A DNA stretch of 64,000 nt from a bacterium. GTDB taxonomy: Bacteria; Electryoneota; JAOADG01. The DNA is taken from NCBI GenBank assembly GCA_026417415.1, contig JAOADG010000004.1, positions 1 through 64,000 of the forward strand, read 5' to 3'. Below the pieces are notes generated by a model. That model was not told where the DNA came from. It worked only from the letters and a program-made list of their open reading frames with translations, and did no database searches. Positions 1 through 8,380 of the stretch are shown piece by piece (position 1 is the first letter of the stretch; every line of letters begins with the position of its first letter). Position numbers and translations under genes: made by a program.

Positions 1-1
1 G

Positions 2-89
<88 letters not shown>

Positions 90-124
90 CGAACGTTGTA
101 GTGAAACATTTTCAAAGGTTTTTG

Positions 125-207
125 CGGAGGAGGAGGGACTCGAACCCCCAAGCGGTTACCCGCGGCGGTTTTCAAGACCGCTGCCTTACCATTAGGTCTA
201 CTCCTCC
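125..207 (-). tRNA. tRNA-Ser (anticodon TGA)
   Basis: On the minus strand the acceptor GGAGGAG pairs with CTCCTCC and is followed by discriminator G. The anticodon TGA is at 172-174 in the loop CTTGAAA between GCGGT and ACCGC arms. A long variable arm (GCGGGTAACCGC) marks a class II serine tRNA reading UCN codons. It lies just upstream of the tRNA-Ser(GCT) gene and is probably co-transcribed with it. Confidence 0.95.
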
Positions 208-560
208 GAGCGTTTTAAGTTAGAAGGTTTTTTCTTAAAAGTCAATACGAAGTTGAAGCGAACTATTCATCAAAAAAGTATTTATTGAATGATGTATCTT
301 TTAGGATTCAATTGAGTAAACATTTTATAAAACGCAATGAATTTTTTCAATTCAAACACGGAAAATACTTGCATAAATCAAGTAGAGAAAATTAGAAGAT
401 TGAATGAAGTACAAATGAGTTCAATTGAAATCTTTATTGAATGAAAAGAAATTCAAACATGAAATCAAATCTTCATTATCTTTCGCAATCATTTTCAAGT
501 TTCTTAATCAAGATTTTCTTTGATACATTATTCCAAAACAGAATGGAATGAAAATAAACC
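208..560. other. AT-rich divergent intergenic region with three ATTGAATGA repeats
   Basis: About 350 nt separate the tRNA pair (minus) from lptF (plus), and no convincing ORF lies here. The 9-mer ATTGAATGA occurs at 284-292, 399-407 and 436-444. Two copies extend to TTTATTGAATGA (281-292 and 433-444). The region must hold the promoters for both directions. I could not fix a clear -35/-10 pair. Confidence 0.5.
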
Positions 561-1811
561 TTGTCCATCTTAACACGTTACATCCTTCGTGAACATATTG
601 CCCCGTTTATTTATTCATTGGCACTGATTGTGTTCATTTTCGTGTTGAATCTACTTTTTCAAATGTTAGGTAAAGTGGTTGGAAAAGGATTAGAGTGGTC
701 GGTCATCTTAGAATTCTTTTTTTTGAATTTGGCTTGGATTGTTTCGCTGGCTATACCGATGTCGGTTTTGGTGAGCGTGTTGACAACGTTTTCACGACTC
801 TCTGCCGACCTTGAAATTATTGCTTTACGTGCAAGTGGTGTTTCTCTGTTTCGTTTGATGAAACCGGTTTTATTTGCAAGTGTAATTCTTGCTGCTGCGA
901 TGATCTATTTTAATGGTTGGATGTTACCAGAGTTCAATCATCGTCTAAGAGAATTGCATGCAGCGATTACTAGAAAAAGACCAGTACTTGCAATTGAAGC
1001 AGGTGTGTTCAATTTTGATCTTGGAAGATATGTACTATTGGCTGACTCGATGGATCACAAACACAACAAAATGCACCGTCTGTTAATTCAAGATGAGGCC
1101 TATTTGGATAGAAAAACCACCATCCGTGCAGATGAAGGGACACTTCACTATTCCAACACAGCACGATCGTTTGTGTTTACCATGAATCGTGGAGTGGTGC
1201 ATCGTTTCAAATGGGCAACGCCTGAAAACTATGAAGTGATCACTTTTGATAGTGCCATCGTAAAAGTACCTGCAACCGATGTTGAGTTAGAAAGAGGTAC
1301 ATCTACCTATCGTTCTGATCGTGAAATGACATTAAAGATGATGATTCAAAATATCCGTGAGATGAAACAAAGAAATGATACCGATCCGAAACTATACAAC
1401 AGTTTAATGGTTGAACTGCATAAAAAATTTTCTATTCCGACTGCATGCATTTTATTCGTTATCATTGCAGTACCCCTTGGTGCAAGATTGCAACGAGGAG
1501 GAATGGGTTTATCTGCTGCGTTGAGTACTTTTTTCTTTTTGGTTTATTGGGTTTTCCTTATTGCTGGTGAAGATTATGCAGATCGAAATGTGTTACCCGC
1601 TTGGGTGGCCATGTGGACTCCAAATATCTTGATGTTTCTCATTGGTATTGTTTTATTTCTAACCACCACCAAACAAGGAACAGCATTTGCAATTCCATTT
1701 TTCAAAATGAAAAAGAAAGATGAATCTTTAGAGACAGAAAGTGAATTTGATATTGAAACCGCGGAACGATTATTAAAACAAAAGCAATCCGAAGAAAAAA
1801 CAAATCAATAA
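561..1811 (+). CDS. lptF: LPS export permease LptF (YjgP/YjgQ family)
   Basis: A 416-residue inner-membrane protein of the YjgP/YjgQ family. In the LptB2FG transporter LptF and LptG form the membrane pair that extracts LPS and passes it to the periplasmic LptC/A bridge. The sequence shows the family layout: about three membrane segments in the first 120 residues, a soluble periplasmic domain (roughly 125-275), then about three more segments (roughly 295-375) and a charged cytoplasmic tail. The start is a TTG giving MSILTRYIL, which matches the ILTRYL start of the downstream paralogue. An ATG at 548 is out of frame. No strong ribosome-binding site is visible. lptG follows 7 nt later. Assigning F rather than G rests on gene order and is less certain than the family call. 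Confidence 0.85.
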   Translation: MSILTRYILREHIAPFIYSLALIVFIFVLNLLFQMLGKVVGKGLEWSVILEFFFLNLAWIVSLAIPMSVLVSVLTTFSRLSADLEIIALRASGVSLFRLMKPVLFASVILAAAMIYFNGWMLPEFNHRLRELHAAITRKRPVLAIEAGVFNFDLGRYVLLADSMDHKHNKMHRLLIQDEAYLDRKTTIRADEGTLHYSNTARSFVFTMNRGVVHRFKWATPENYEVITFDSAIVKVPATDVELERGTSTYRSDREMTLKMMIQNIREMKQRNDTDPKLYNSLMVELHKKFSIPTACILFVIIAVPLGARLQRGGMGLSAALSTFFFLVYWVFLIAGEDYADRNVLPAWVAMWTPNILMFLIGIVLFLTTTKQGTAFAIPFFKMKKKDESLETESEFDIETAERLLKQKQSEEKTNQ

Positions 1812-1818
1812 TTTTTCT

Positions 1819-2901
1819 ATGAACATTTTGACTCGCTATCTCATCGGACGCTTCTTAAAGATTTTATTTTTTTCTTTAGTTGCTTCTGTATTGGTATTTT
1901 TAGTGATTGATGTGATTGAGAATTTGGATAAATTTCTTGATAAAAACGTTTCGCCTAAAATTATTTTCACATACTACTATCTTTACACACCATTTATTGC
2001 GTTTTTAGTATTTCCAGTAGCAGTCATTCTTGCCACCTTGATTACCATCGGTGGAATGATGAATTCGCGCGAAATCGTAGCCATGCGTGCTTCAGGAATT
2101 TCTTTGTGGTGGATTTCCAATCGTTTGATGTTAATGGGTGGTATCACTTCTGTGCTTTTGTTTTATTTTGGTGAATATGTATTACCTAGACTGAATCAGC
2201 AACGTTTAGAAATTTGGCGTGTAGAAGTTCGTAAGTTACCGAAACGATCTACTGTTCGCTCCGATCGAATTTATCTTCTTGAAAGTCCGAACACTTTTTT
2301 TCATATGGAACGTTGGGATGATGTTCGTAAAGTTGGTTATCGTCCTACCATACAGAAAGCAGAATCCAATTCTCTTACCTTAAGAATTGATGCTGAACAA
2401 GCGATCTGGGACACATCACAAAACAAGTGGAAGTTTTATCGGGGCGTTGAAAGAGTTTGGAATAATGGAAATGAATTTACGGAAAGATTTGCGGAACGGG
2501 TGATTGATGAAATCCATTTGACTCCAATTGATTTTGTTGATCTGTCATTGAAACCTGAAGAAATGGGCTATGAAGATCTCAAACAGTTTATAGAAAAATT
2601 AAAATCTACCGGAAGTGATGCAACACGATGGGAAGTAGATTTGTGGAGTAAACTGGCATCACCCGCAAGTACTGCCATTATTATCTTTATAGCACTCCCA
2701 ATTGCTGCAGTACAACGAAGAAGTGGAATGATCCTATCGTTTGGAATCGGTTTATTGGTCAGTTTTTTATATTTCGGTGTGATGCAAATCGCTAAGATTT
2801 TTGGATATCAGGGCGATCTGCCTGCACCGATGGCTGCATGGTTTGCAAATGGATTATTTTTTTTAATGGGATGGATTTTATTAATTAGGGTTAGAAAGTA
2901 A
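1819..2901 (+). CDS. lptG: LPS export permease LptG (YjgP/YjgQ family)
   Basis: A 360-residue paralogue of the upstream gene with the same start motif (MNILTRYLIGRF) and architecture: N-terminal membrane segments to about residue 120, a periplasmic beta-rich middle (roughly 125-265) and C-terminal membrane segments (roughly 270-358). It lacks the long cytoplasmic tail of the upstream protein. Known role of the family: partner of LptF in the ABC transporter that moves LPS out of the inner membrane. The two genes are 7 nt apart and surely form an operon. The ATPase LptB is not in this window, but an LptE-family lipoprotein lies at 34.4 kb. A hairpin follows the stop codon. Confidence 0.85.
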   Translation: MNILTRYLIGRFLKILFFSLVASVLVFLVIDVIENLDKFLDKNVSPKIIFTYYYLYTPFIAFLVFPVAVILATLITIGGMMNSREIVAMRASGISLWWISNRLMLMGGITSVLLFYFGEYVLPRLNQQRLEIWRVEVRKLPKRSTVRSDRIYLLESPNTFFHMERWDDVRKVGYRPTIQKAESNSLTLRIDAEQAIWDTSQNKWKFYRGVERVWNNGNEFTERFAERVIDEIHLTPIDFVDLSLKPEEMGYEDLKQFIEKLKSTGSDATRWEVDLWSKLASPASTAIIIFIALPIAAVQRRSGMILSFGIGLLVSFLYFGVMQIAKIFGYQGDLPAPMAAWFANGLFFLMGWILLIRVRK

Positions 2902-2903
2902 AA

Positions 2904-2924
2904 GGGGCGGATCGTAACCGCCCC
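2904..2924 (-). terminator. Terminator hairpin between convergent lptG and hup
   Basis: GGGGCGG-ATCGTAA-CCGCCCC forms a 7-bp GC stem. Read on the minus strand it is followed by TTTT, so it most likely ends the hup transcript. On the plus strand it starts 2 nt after the lptG stop but has no T-run. Confidence 0.7.
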
Positions 2925-2946
2925 CATTCTCTAAGAATACGTAGCT

Positions 2947-3225
2947 TTACTTGCCGGCCACTTTCATCTTGAATGCTTTACCGGGCGTGAATTTTGGAAC
3001 TTTCTTGGCTGGGATCTTGATCTCTTGACCAGTTTGTGGGTTCCGTCCGGTGCGTGCTTTACGCTTAGCCATTCCAAAGGTACCAAAGCCAACCAATGCA
3101 ACATCATCACCTTTTGCAACGACTTTTTCCACCGTGTTGATAAATGCATTCAAGCAATCTTCAGCGACTTTCTTGCTGACATCAGCGGCTTTCGCCATTT
3201 CAGCTACGAGTTCTGCCTTGTTCAT
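2947..3225 (-). CDS. hup: HU/IHF-family DNA-binding protein
   Basis: A 92-residue bacterial histone-like protein, the normal length for HU. The N-terminal helices (MNKAELVAEMAK, KKVAEDCLNAF) and the signature GFGTFGMAKRKARTGRNPQTG followed by IPAKKVPKFTPGKAFK match the HU/IHF family, in which the beta-ribbon arms bend DNA in the minor groove. It acts as a homodimer or heterodimer in the nucleoid. The ATG is preceded by a perfect GGAGGAG ribosome-binding site, so high expression is likely. HU versus an IHF subunit cannot be settled from sequence alone. It is a single gene that converges on lptG. Confidence 0.93.
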   Translation of the reverse strand: MNKAELVAEMAKAADVSKKVAEDCLNAFINTVEKVVAKGDDVALVGFGTFGMAKRKARTGRNPQTGQEIKIPAKKVPKFTPGKAFKMKVAGK

Positions 3226-3447
3226 TACTCCTCCTCAACAATGACAATAGATAGATAGAAACTTGAATGTAGGATACCAATAAAACAAGGGATATTGATA
3301 CCTACAACCGAAAAATACTAAATCTTTTCGCATTGTCAAGGGGGGAGAGGGGATAAAAGTCAAGTTTTATCCAACCTCAAATGGTAGTGGTGGGTCGCAA
3401 AGACCGATGCATTTTGAAAAAAAATTCTCTAAATTGGAGTGGTAAAA

Positions 3448-4755
3448 TTGATCCAAAATATGTATAACTTTAGTAATTTCCTTGTGTTATGCGGTCTTTT
3501 TGGAGTGCTCCTTGCGACTCCAACAACCCTATTTGATGTGCAAGCCCAGGAAAGCACCTTTCAAGCGAACGAAGATGAAGTCCAACGACTCCGTGAGGAA
3601 ATCGCCAAGCTACAAAGTGAAATTGAAGCGGCTAAACGTGCACAGATGGACCACACTGAAAAATTAGCCATTACAGAAGCAAAGTTAAAACAAATCCAAA
3701 AACTAACTAAAGAATTGAATCAATTGCTTTCGTTAAACATTAGTCAACTGAAATCCATTCATAAAAATCAAACATTGATGCAAAGTGATATTGAAGTGTT
3801 AGAACGACAGTTGAAAAATGTCCAAATCAAAATGTCTATGTTGCAAGCAGTGGTGCGCGAACAAGCAATACGAACCTACAAACATCGTAACCTAAAAAAA
3901 TGGATGTATTTGATTTCCACTACCAATTTGCAGAAAGCACTGAAACGTGCCAGAATGTTAGAACAAGTAAGAAGATATGAAGCAAGATTGTATAACGAAT
4001 TAAAAACAGAGCGACAACAATACCATTTAGCACAAGCGTTATTGATAGAACAGTACAATGAAATTATGGTATCCTCGCGCTCTACGAAAAAACAAGTAGA
4101 ACTAGCTCAACGTAGAAAATCAGAATTAGAAAACGAACGTAAACGATTAGAATCTGAAATGAATAAATCAAAAATTGAAATCACAAAAAGTAGAGAGCGT
4201 ATTGAACAACATCAACGTGCCATCAAGGATAGACAAGCCAGTTTGCGAGAGATTGAAAACATCATTGCAAAACGTGTGAAAGAAAATGAAATCAAAAAAC
4301 AACAGCAAACCACATTGCCTCTTTTATCTAAACAAGAATCGACTGTAGGAAAAGCGCTAACTGCAGGAAATTTGTCTTGGCCCGTACGAGGTGAAGTCAT
4401 TTCTCAATTTGGAATTGTGCGTGATCCAATGTACAATACCCAAATTGAAAATCCGGGCATTGAAGTGCGTGCAGAACCGAATACACCTGTCCGCGCAGCG
4501 GAAGATGGTAGAGTGATTACTGCAACTTGGATGAGAGGATTTGAATCGATTATCATTCTTGAACATCCTGAAAATGGATTTACCGTGTATTCGCGGTTAG
4601 GTGAGATTCATGTTAAAATTGGAGAGGTGGTGAAAAAAGGTCAAATTATTGGAAAGGTTGCTTATCCTAAAGAAGGCGAACCATCCAAGTTCCATTTTGA
4701 AGTGTGGATTCAACGTTCTAAAAAAAATCCGTTAAACTATTTGGAACCCAAATGA
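3448..4755 (+). CDS. EnvC-like murein hydrolase activator with degenerate LytM domain
   Basis: A secreted coiled-coil protein with a C-terminal M23/LytM domain. A signal peptide (hydrophobic FLVLCGLFGVLLA, cleavage near VQA-Q) is followed by a long coiled coil (about residues 35-295) and the LytM fold (about 310-435, WPVRGEVISQFG). The metal-site residues expected in active M23 enzymes look lost: NPGIEV stands where HxGxD is usual, YSRL stands for YxHL, and SKFHFEV keeps only one histidine of HxH. This matches EnvC/NlpD-type proteins, which activate amidases rather than cut peptidoglycan. The ORF opens at GTG 3439, but GGAG (3436-3439) overlaps that codon, so TTG 3448 or ATG 3460 is more likely. 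The stop overlaps the next ATG by 4 nt. Confidence 0.8.
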   Translation: MIQNMYNFSNFLVLCGLFGVLLATPTTLFDVQAQESTFQANEDEVQRLREEIAKLQSEIEAAKRAQMDHTEKLAITEAKLKQIQKLTKELNQLLSLNISQLKSIHKNQTLMQSDIEVLERQLKNVQIKMSMLQAVVREQAIRTYKHRNLKKWMYLISTTNLQKALKRARMLEQVRRYEARLYNELKTERQQYHLAQALLIEQYNEIMVSSRSTKKQVELAQRRKSELENERKRLESEMNKSKIEITKSRERIEQHQRAIKDRQASLREIENIIAKRVKENEIKKQQQTTLPLLSKQESTVGKALTAGNLSWPVRGEVISQFGIVRDPMYNTQIENPGIEVRAEPNTPVRAAEDGRVITATWMRGFESIIILEHPENGFTVYSRLGEIHVKIGEVVKKGQIIGKVAYPKEGEPSKFHFEVWIQRSKKNPLNYLEPK

Positions 4756-6206
4756 GTGATACATTGCCATTGTTTGATGATATTCCAGAGAAATCATCAC
4801 CGAAAAAGAAAAAAAACTTCCAACCGATCAAAGAAGAAGAAGATCAGACGCAGAAACCACTTGAAGAAAATACTACTTCAGTGAACATTTCGCCTGTCAT
4901 TTGTGAGCATGAAGAAGTGGTTTCAACGCAATCATCTCAACATCAAACAAAACCATTTCCAGAAAAAAATGGTAGTGAAGTAAAACCTGAAGTATTACCA
5001 GAATTTTTTGCCAATGTATGGGGACAAGCAAGAGCCAAAAAAATTGTAAAACGTTGGATTGAAGAGAATCGTTTTCCACATGCCATCTTACTATTTGGTC
5101 CAGATGGTATTGGAAAACAAATTTTTGCATTTGAATTGGCGAAGCATCTGAATTGTGCGTGGGGACCTTTTACTGCGTGTGGTGTATGCCGTAGTTGTAT
5201 TCAAATGAAAAGATTACAACATCCATCTTTATTTTTAGTATTTCCTACTAGACCTTATAGTGGTGAAATTGATAAAAGAGAGATTAACGAAGATGGTGAA
5301 ATAAAAATTACAAGACGATATTCAAGTGAAACAGAAAAAGACATTATTGCCGCTATTGAAGCAACTGCTGCTGATCCGTGGATACCGCTGACTGTGCCGG
5401 ATGCAAAAGATGTACGTATCATTTCAATACGATTTTTACGACAATGGGTTCAACAAACCAAATGGGTAGGTTCTAACAAAAAAGTTGCCATCATTTCGCA
5501 AGCTCATAAAATGAATGAAGAGACCTCAAATGCGTTGTTAAAAATTTTAGAAGAACCACCGGACAATACCCTATTTATATTATTATGTCCTGCTCCAGAA
5601 AACGTTTTACCAACTATTCTTTCACGTTGTCAACCCATTCGTTTGGAACCACTTGCTGCCTCACTAATTGAACGTGAGTTGTTGAAAATTCCACATACAC
5701 AACTGCGAAGAGAAAATCCATTAACCAAAGAAGAAGCAAAGTTGATTGCTGAATTATCTGAAGGCAATTGGTTACGTGCCAAAGAAGCATGTGCAGATGA
5801 TGCCATTATTAGTGAAGTGAAAGCGATGAATTTTTTACGATGGGCACTCACATCAAAAGAAAGAAGATTGTTGTTAGATGAAATTGATAAATTGGTGAAA
5901 AGTAGAAAAGCAGAAAACATTGATCGATTGTTGGTGCGAATGCTTTATTTCATTCGGGATGCTATCAAGTTGCAAAATCATCAAGGTGAAGGTTTACCAG
6001 AAGGATTGTTGATACGTGATGAAGAAACAATCCAACGATTAAAAAAATTTGTGGAAGGAACTCGTGGAAAAGATTTAACTCAAGCGGCAGAGTACATTTT
6101 AGAAACCCAAGAGAATTTGATTCATCGTAATCCACAGCCGTTGCTGTTGCTCACACAACTGATGTACAAGTTGAATCGATTACTCATTTTTGGAGAAGTG
6201 AATTAA
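4752..6206 (+). CDS. holB: DNA polymerase III delta' subunit (HolB-like clamp-loader ATPase)
   Basis: A 484-residue AAA+ clamp-loader subunit that helps load the sliding clamp in the DnaX complex. It has an unusual, charged, low-complexity N-terminal extension of about 80 residues. The core then begins: VWGQARAKK, a Walker A-like GPDGIGK near residue 117, a cysteine cluster C-x8-C-x2-C-x2-C (about 135-149) typical of the zinc module, NALLKILEEPP, and the SRC motif (ILSRCQPI). The C-terminal third is helical. It starts by ATGA overlap with the EnvC-like gene and is followed 23 nt later by metG. The family call is firm. The extension is not a domain I recognise. Confidence 0.88.
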   Translation: MSDTLPLFDDIPEKSSPKKKKNFQPIKEEEDQTQKPLEENTTSVNISPVICEHEEVVSTQSSQHQTKPFPEKNGSEVKPEVLPEFFANVWGQARAKKIVKRWIEENRFPHAILLFGPDGIGKQIFAFELAKHLNCAWGPFTACGVCRSCIQMKRLQHPSLFLVFPTRPYSGEIDKREINEDGEIKITRRYSSETEKDIIAAIEATAADPWIPLTVPDAKDVRIISIRFLRQWVQQTKWVGSNKKVAIISQAHKMNEETSNALLKILEEPPDNTLFILLCPAPENVLPTILSRCQPIRLEPLAASLIERELLKIPHTQLRRENPLTKEEAKLIAELSEGNWLRAKEACADDAIISEVKAMNFLRWALTSKERRLLLDEIDKLVKSRKAENIDRLLVRMLYFIRDAIKLQNHQGEGLPEGLLIRDEETIQRLKKFVEGTRGKDLTQAAEYILETQENLIHRNPQPLLLLTQLMYKLNRLLIFGEVN

Positions 6207-6229
6207 AAGAAAAAAGAATAGAGGACTGA

Positions 6230-8134
6230 ATGCAAAAACCTTTTTTTTCTATCACAACACCGATTTACTATGTGAATGATGAACCGCACATTGGACACAC
6301 CTATACAACCTTACTTGCAGATGTTTTTGCACGTTATCAAAAACGCATGGGGTATAACACTTGGTTTTTAACGGGCACCGATGAGCATGGTCAAAAGGTG
6401 GAAACATCTGCGAAAAAGCGAGGTGTCTCACCTATTGATCATTGTAATCAGTATAGCGAAAGGTTCAAAGAGTGTTGGAAATTGTTGGACATTCAATACG
6501 ATCGTTTTATTCGAACCACCGATGAGGATCATATTCAATTGGTCCAAAAAATGTTACAAAGGTTATGGGAAAAAGGTGAACTCTATTCTGCAGAGTATGA
6601 AGGTTTATATTATGTTTCAGATGAAGTATTTGTTACAGAAGCACAAGCGGAAAAGATTCGTCAAGAAAAGCCCAATGCAGAAATCATTCCAATTCAAGAA
6701 AAGAATTATTTTTTCAAAATGAGTCAACACATTGATTGGTTGATTCAATACATTGAAGAGCATCCCGATTTTATTCAACCCTCGTTTCGTAAAAATGAAG
6801 TGTTAGGATTTCTAAAACAAGAAGGTGGTGTCAAAGATCTTTGTATATCGCGTCCCAAATCACGATTGACGTGGGGCATTGAATTGCCATTTGATACGGA
6901 TTATATCTGTTATGTATGGGTGGATGCATTACTCAATTATGTTAGTGGTGCAAAGTTTATGGATGAACAAGGCAAGGAATGGTATGGACTGGATGCTTGG
7001 AAACGGCACCCTGCAGATTTGCATTTGATTGGAAAAGACATTTTAACCACCCATTGTGTTTACTGGCCCACGTTATTGCATGCTTTGGATTTACCTCTAC
7101 CGAAAACCATTTTTGCTCATGGTTGGTGGCTAATTGGTGGCGAAAAGATGTCCAAATCGTTGGGGAATGTTATACGACCTGCGGATCTACTTCAAACACT
7201 CAATGGCGATGTTTCTACTTTAAGGTATCTACTGTTGCGTGGAATGATCATTGGTCACGATGCAACTTTGACCGAAGAGCGCATGAAGACCATTGTAAAC
7301 GGCGAGCTTGCAAACGACTTAGGAAATTTGTTTTCAAGAATATCCAAGTTAGTACATACACATTACAACGGAAACGTTTCAAGTGTATCAGAAATAAAAG
7401 ACATTTCCGTTGACCCTATCCAACCTGAATCTATCTTTACGATCAATGCTTTTTTAGATAGTGTCCTTGATCGAATACGAGCCGCTAATAAGTATTTTGA
7501 TAGCCATGCACCTTGGGCATTGGTGAAACAAGATCAAGATAAGGCAGCACTTGTTTTCATTCATTGTCTAAATGAGATGAAATGCGTGGCTTACGCATTA
7601 GAGCCGATTTTAACCACCAAGATGCAGCAACTGTTAAGTGTTTTTCCAAAAGACAATAAAGGGGCTTTTGAACCCTTTTTAGGCGGGAAAATAGGTACTT
7701 TAAGTCAACCCTTATTCCCAAGAATAGATTTTGAAAAAGTGTTCGCTGAAACCAGCGAATCAAGCAAGAATCTTCCCATCACTGAACCAGTAAGCGATGG
7801 AACAAACCAGTGGATTTCAATGGATGAAGTCAAAAAAGTTCAGCTGATTACCGCGGTTGTACGATCAGCAGAACGGGTAGAAGGGACAAATAAATTGCTA
7901 AAACTTTTACTGGATGATGGGAGTCCGAAAGGGAGGCAAATTGTAGCGGGGATTGCAGAATACTACCGACCGCAAGATCTGATTTCCAAAACGATTATCA
8001 TTGTTGCCAACTTGCAACCTGTGGTACTGAAAGGAGTCCCATCAGAAGGTATGTTACTGGCCGCCAAAGCCGATGGAAAATTAGTACTATTAACAACCGA
8101 TGCTGAGATTGGACCAGGTGCAAAGATAAGTTAG
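6230..8134 (+). CDS. metG: Methionine--tRNA ligase with C-terminal tRNA-binding domain
   Basis: A 634-residue class I aminoacyl-tRNA synthetase that charges tRNA-Met. The HIGH-type motif is PHIGH (near residue 22), with TGTDEHG following, and the catalytic loop is KMSKS (near residue 306). The connective peptide reads YEGLYYVSDEVFVTEAQ without the cysteine pairs of zinc-containing MetRS, so it is the zinc-free type. The C-terminus (about 525-634, MDEVKKVQLITAVVRSAERV) is an EMAPII/OB-fold tRNA-binding domain that usually dimerises. The ATG has a GAGGA ribosome-binding site at good spacing. It is the last gene of the envC-like/holB/metG run. Confidence 0.96.
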   Translation: MQKPFFSITTPIYYVNDEPHIGHTYTTLLADVFARYQKRMGYNTWFLTGTDEHGQKVETSAKKRGVSPIDHCNQYSERFKECWKLLDIQYDRFIRTTDEDHIQLVQKMLQRLWEKGELYSAEYEGLYYVSDEVFVTEAQAEKIRQEKPNAEIIPIQEKNYFFKMSQHIDWLIQYIEEHPDFIQPSFRKNEVLGFLKQEGGVKDLCISRPKSRLTWGIELPFDTDYICYVWVDALLNYVSGAKFMDEQGKEWYGLDAWKRHPADLHLIGKDILTTHCVYWPTLLHALDLPLPKTIFAHGWWLIGGEKMSKSLGNVIRPADLLQTLNGDVSTLRYLLLRGMIIGHDATLTEERMKTIVNGELANDLGNLFSRISKLVHTHYNGNVSSVSEIKDISVDPIQPESIFTINAFLDSVLDRIRAANKYFDSHAPWALVKQDQDKAALVFIHCLNEMKCVAYALEPILTTKMQQLLSVFPKDNKGAFEPFLGGKIGTLSQPLFPRIDFEKVFAETSESSKNLPITEPVSDGTNQWISMDEVKKVQLITAVVRSAERVEGTNKLLKLLLDDGSPKGRQIVAGIAEYYRPQDLISKTIIIVANLQPVVLKGVPSEGMLLAAKADGKLVLLTTDAEIGPGAKIS

Positions 8135-8332
8135 TTGGAAACAATTCATAAGAATTTGCCTTGACATATCACCTTGATTTTCCTTATGGTTGAACTACTT
8201 GTATTTGAACAAAGAAGGTACAAGTGGAAATTCAAGGAAAAGAAACAAATGAAAAGACGCAATCTTGCACAATACAAAGATTGTGAAAAAATATGTTAAA
8301 AGTTAGGTTCGTTTAATCAAAAAGAATCAAAA
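8135..8332 (+). other. Intergenic region with consensus -35 box and two hairpins (possible small RNA)
   Basis: Between metG and the convergent peptidase, TTGACA (8161-8166) is followed 18 nt later by TATGGT, a fair sigma-70-like pair. Downstream are two short inverted repeats, ACTTGTA/TACAAGT and CAATCTT/AAGATTG. An ATG-initiated 37-codon basic ORF (MVELLVFEQRRYK...) also lies here but has no clear ribosome-binding site. I see no known RNA family. Confidence 0.3.
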
Positions 8333-8353
8333 CGGGCGCTTTTTCAACGCCCG
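8333..8353 (-). terminator. Terminator of the secreted peptidase operon
   Basis: CGGGCG-CTTTTTCAA-CGCCCG hairpin. On the minus strand the stem is followed by TTTTGATTCTTTTT, as expected for an intrinsic terminator placed 27 nt after the peptidase stop codon. Confidence 0.7.
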
Positions 8354-8380
8354 ATGATCTTGACTAAATAAAAAAGCGAG

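Noticed and set aside
3245-3258. ATAG tandem repeat upstream of hup
   Set aside because: Only about three units; too short to call a meaningful repeat.
8186-8299. 37-codon basic ORF after metG
   Set aside because: No ribosome-binding site, no recognisable family, and it lies over the possible small RNA hairpins; not listed as a gene.
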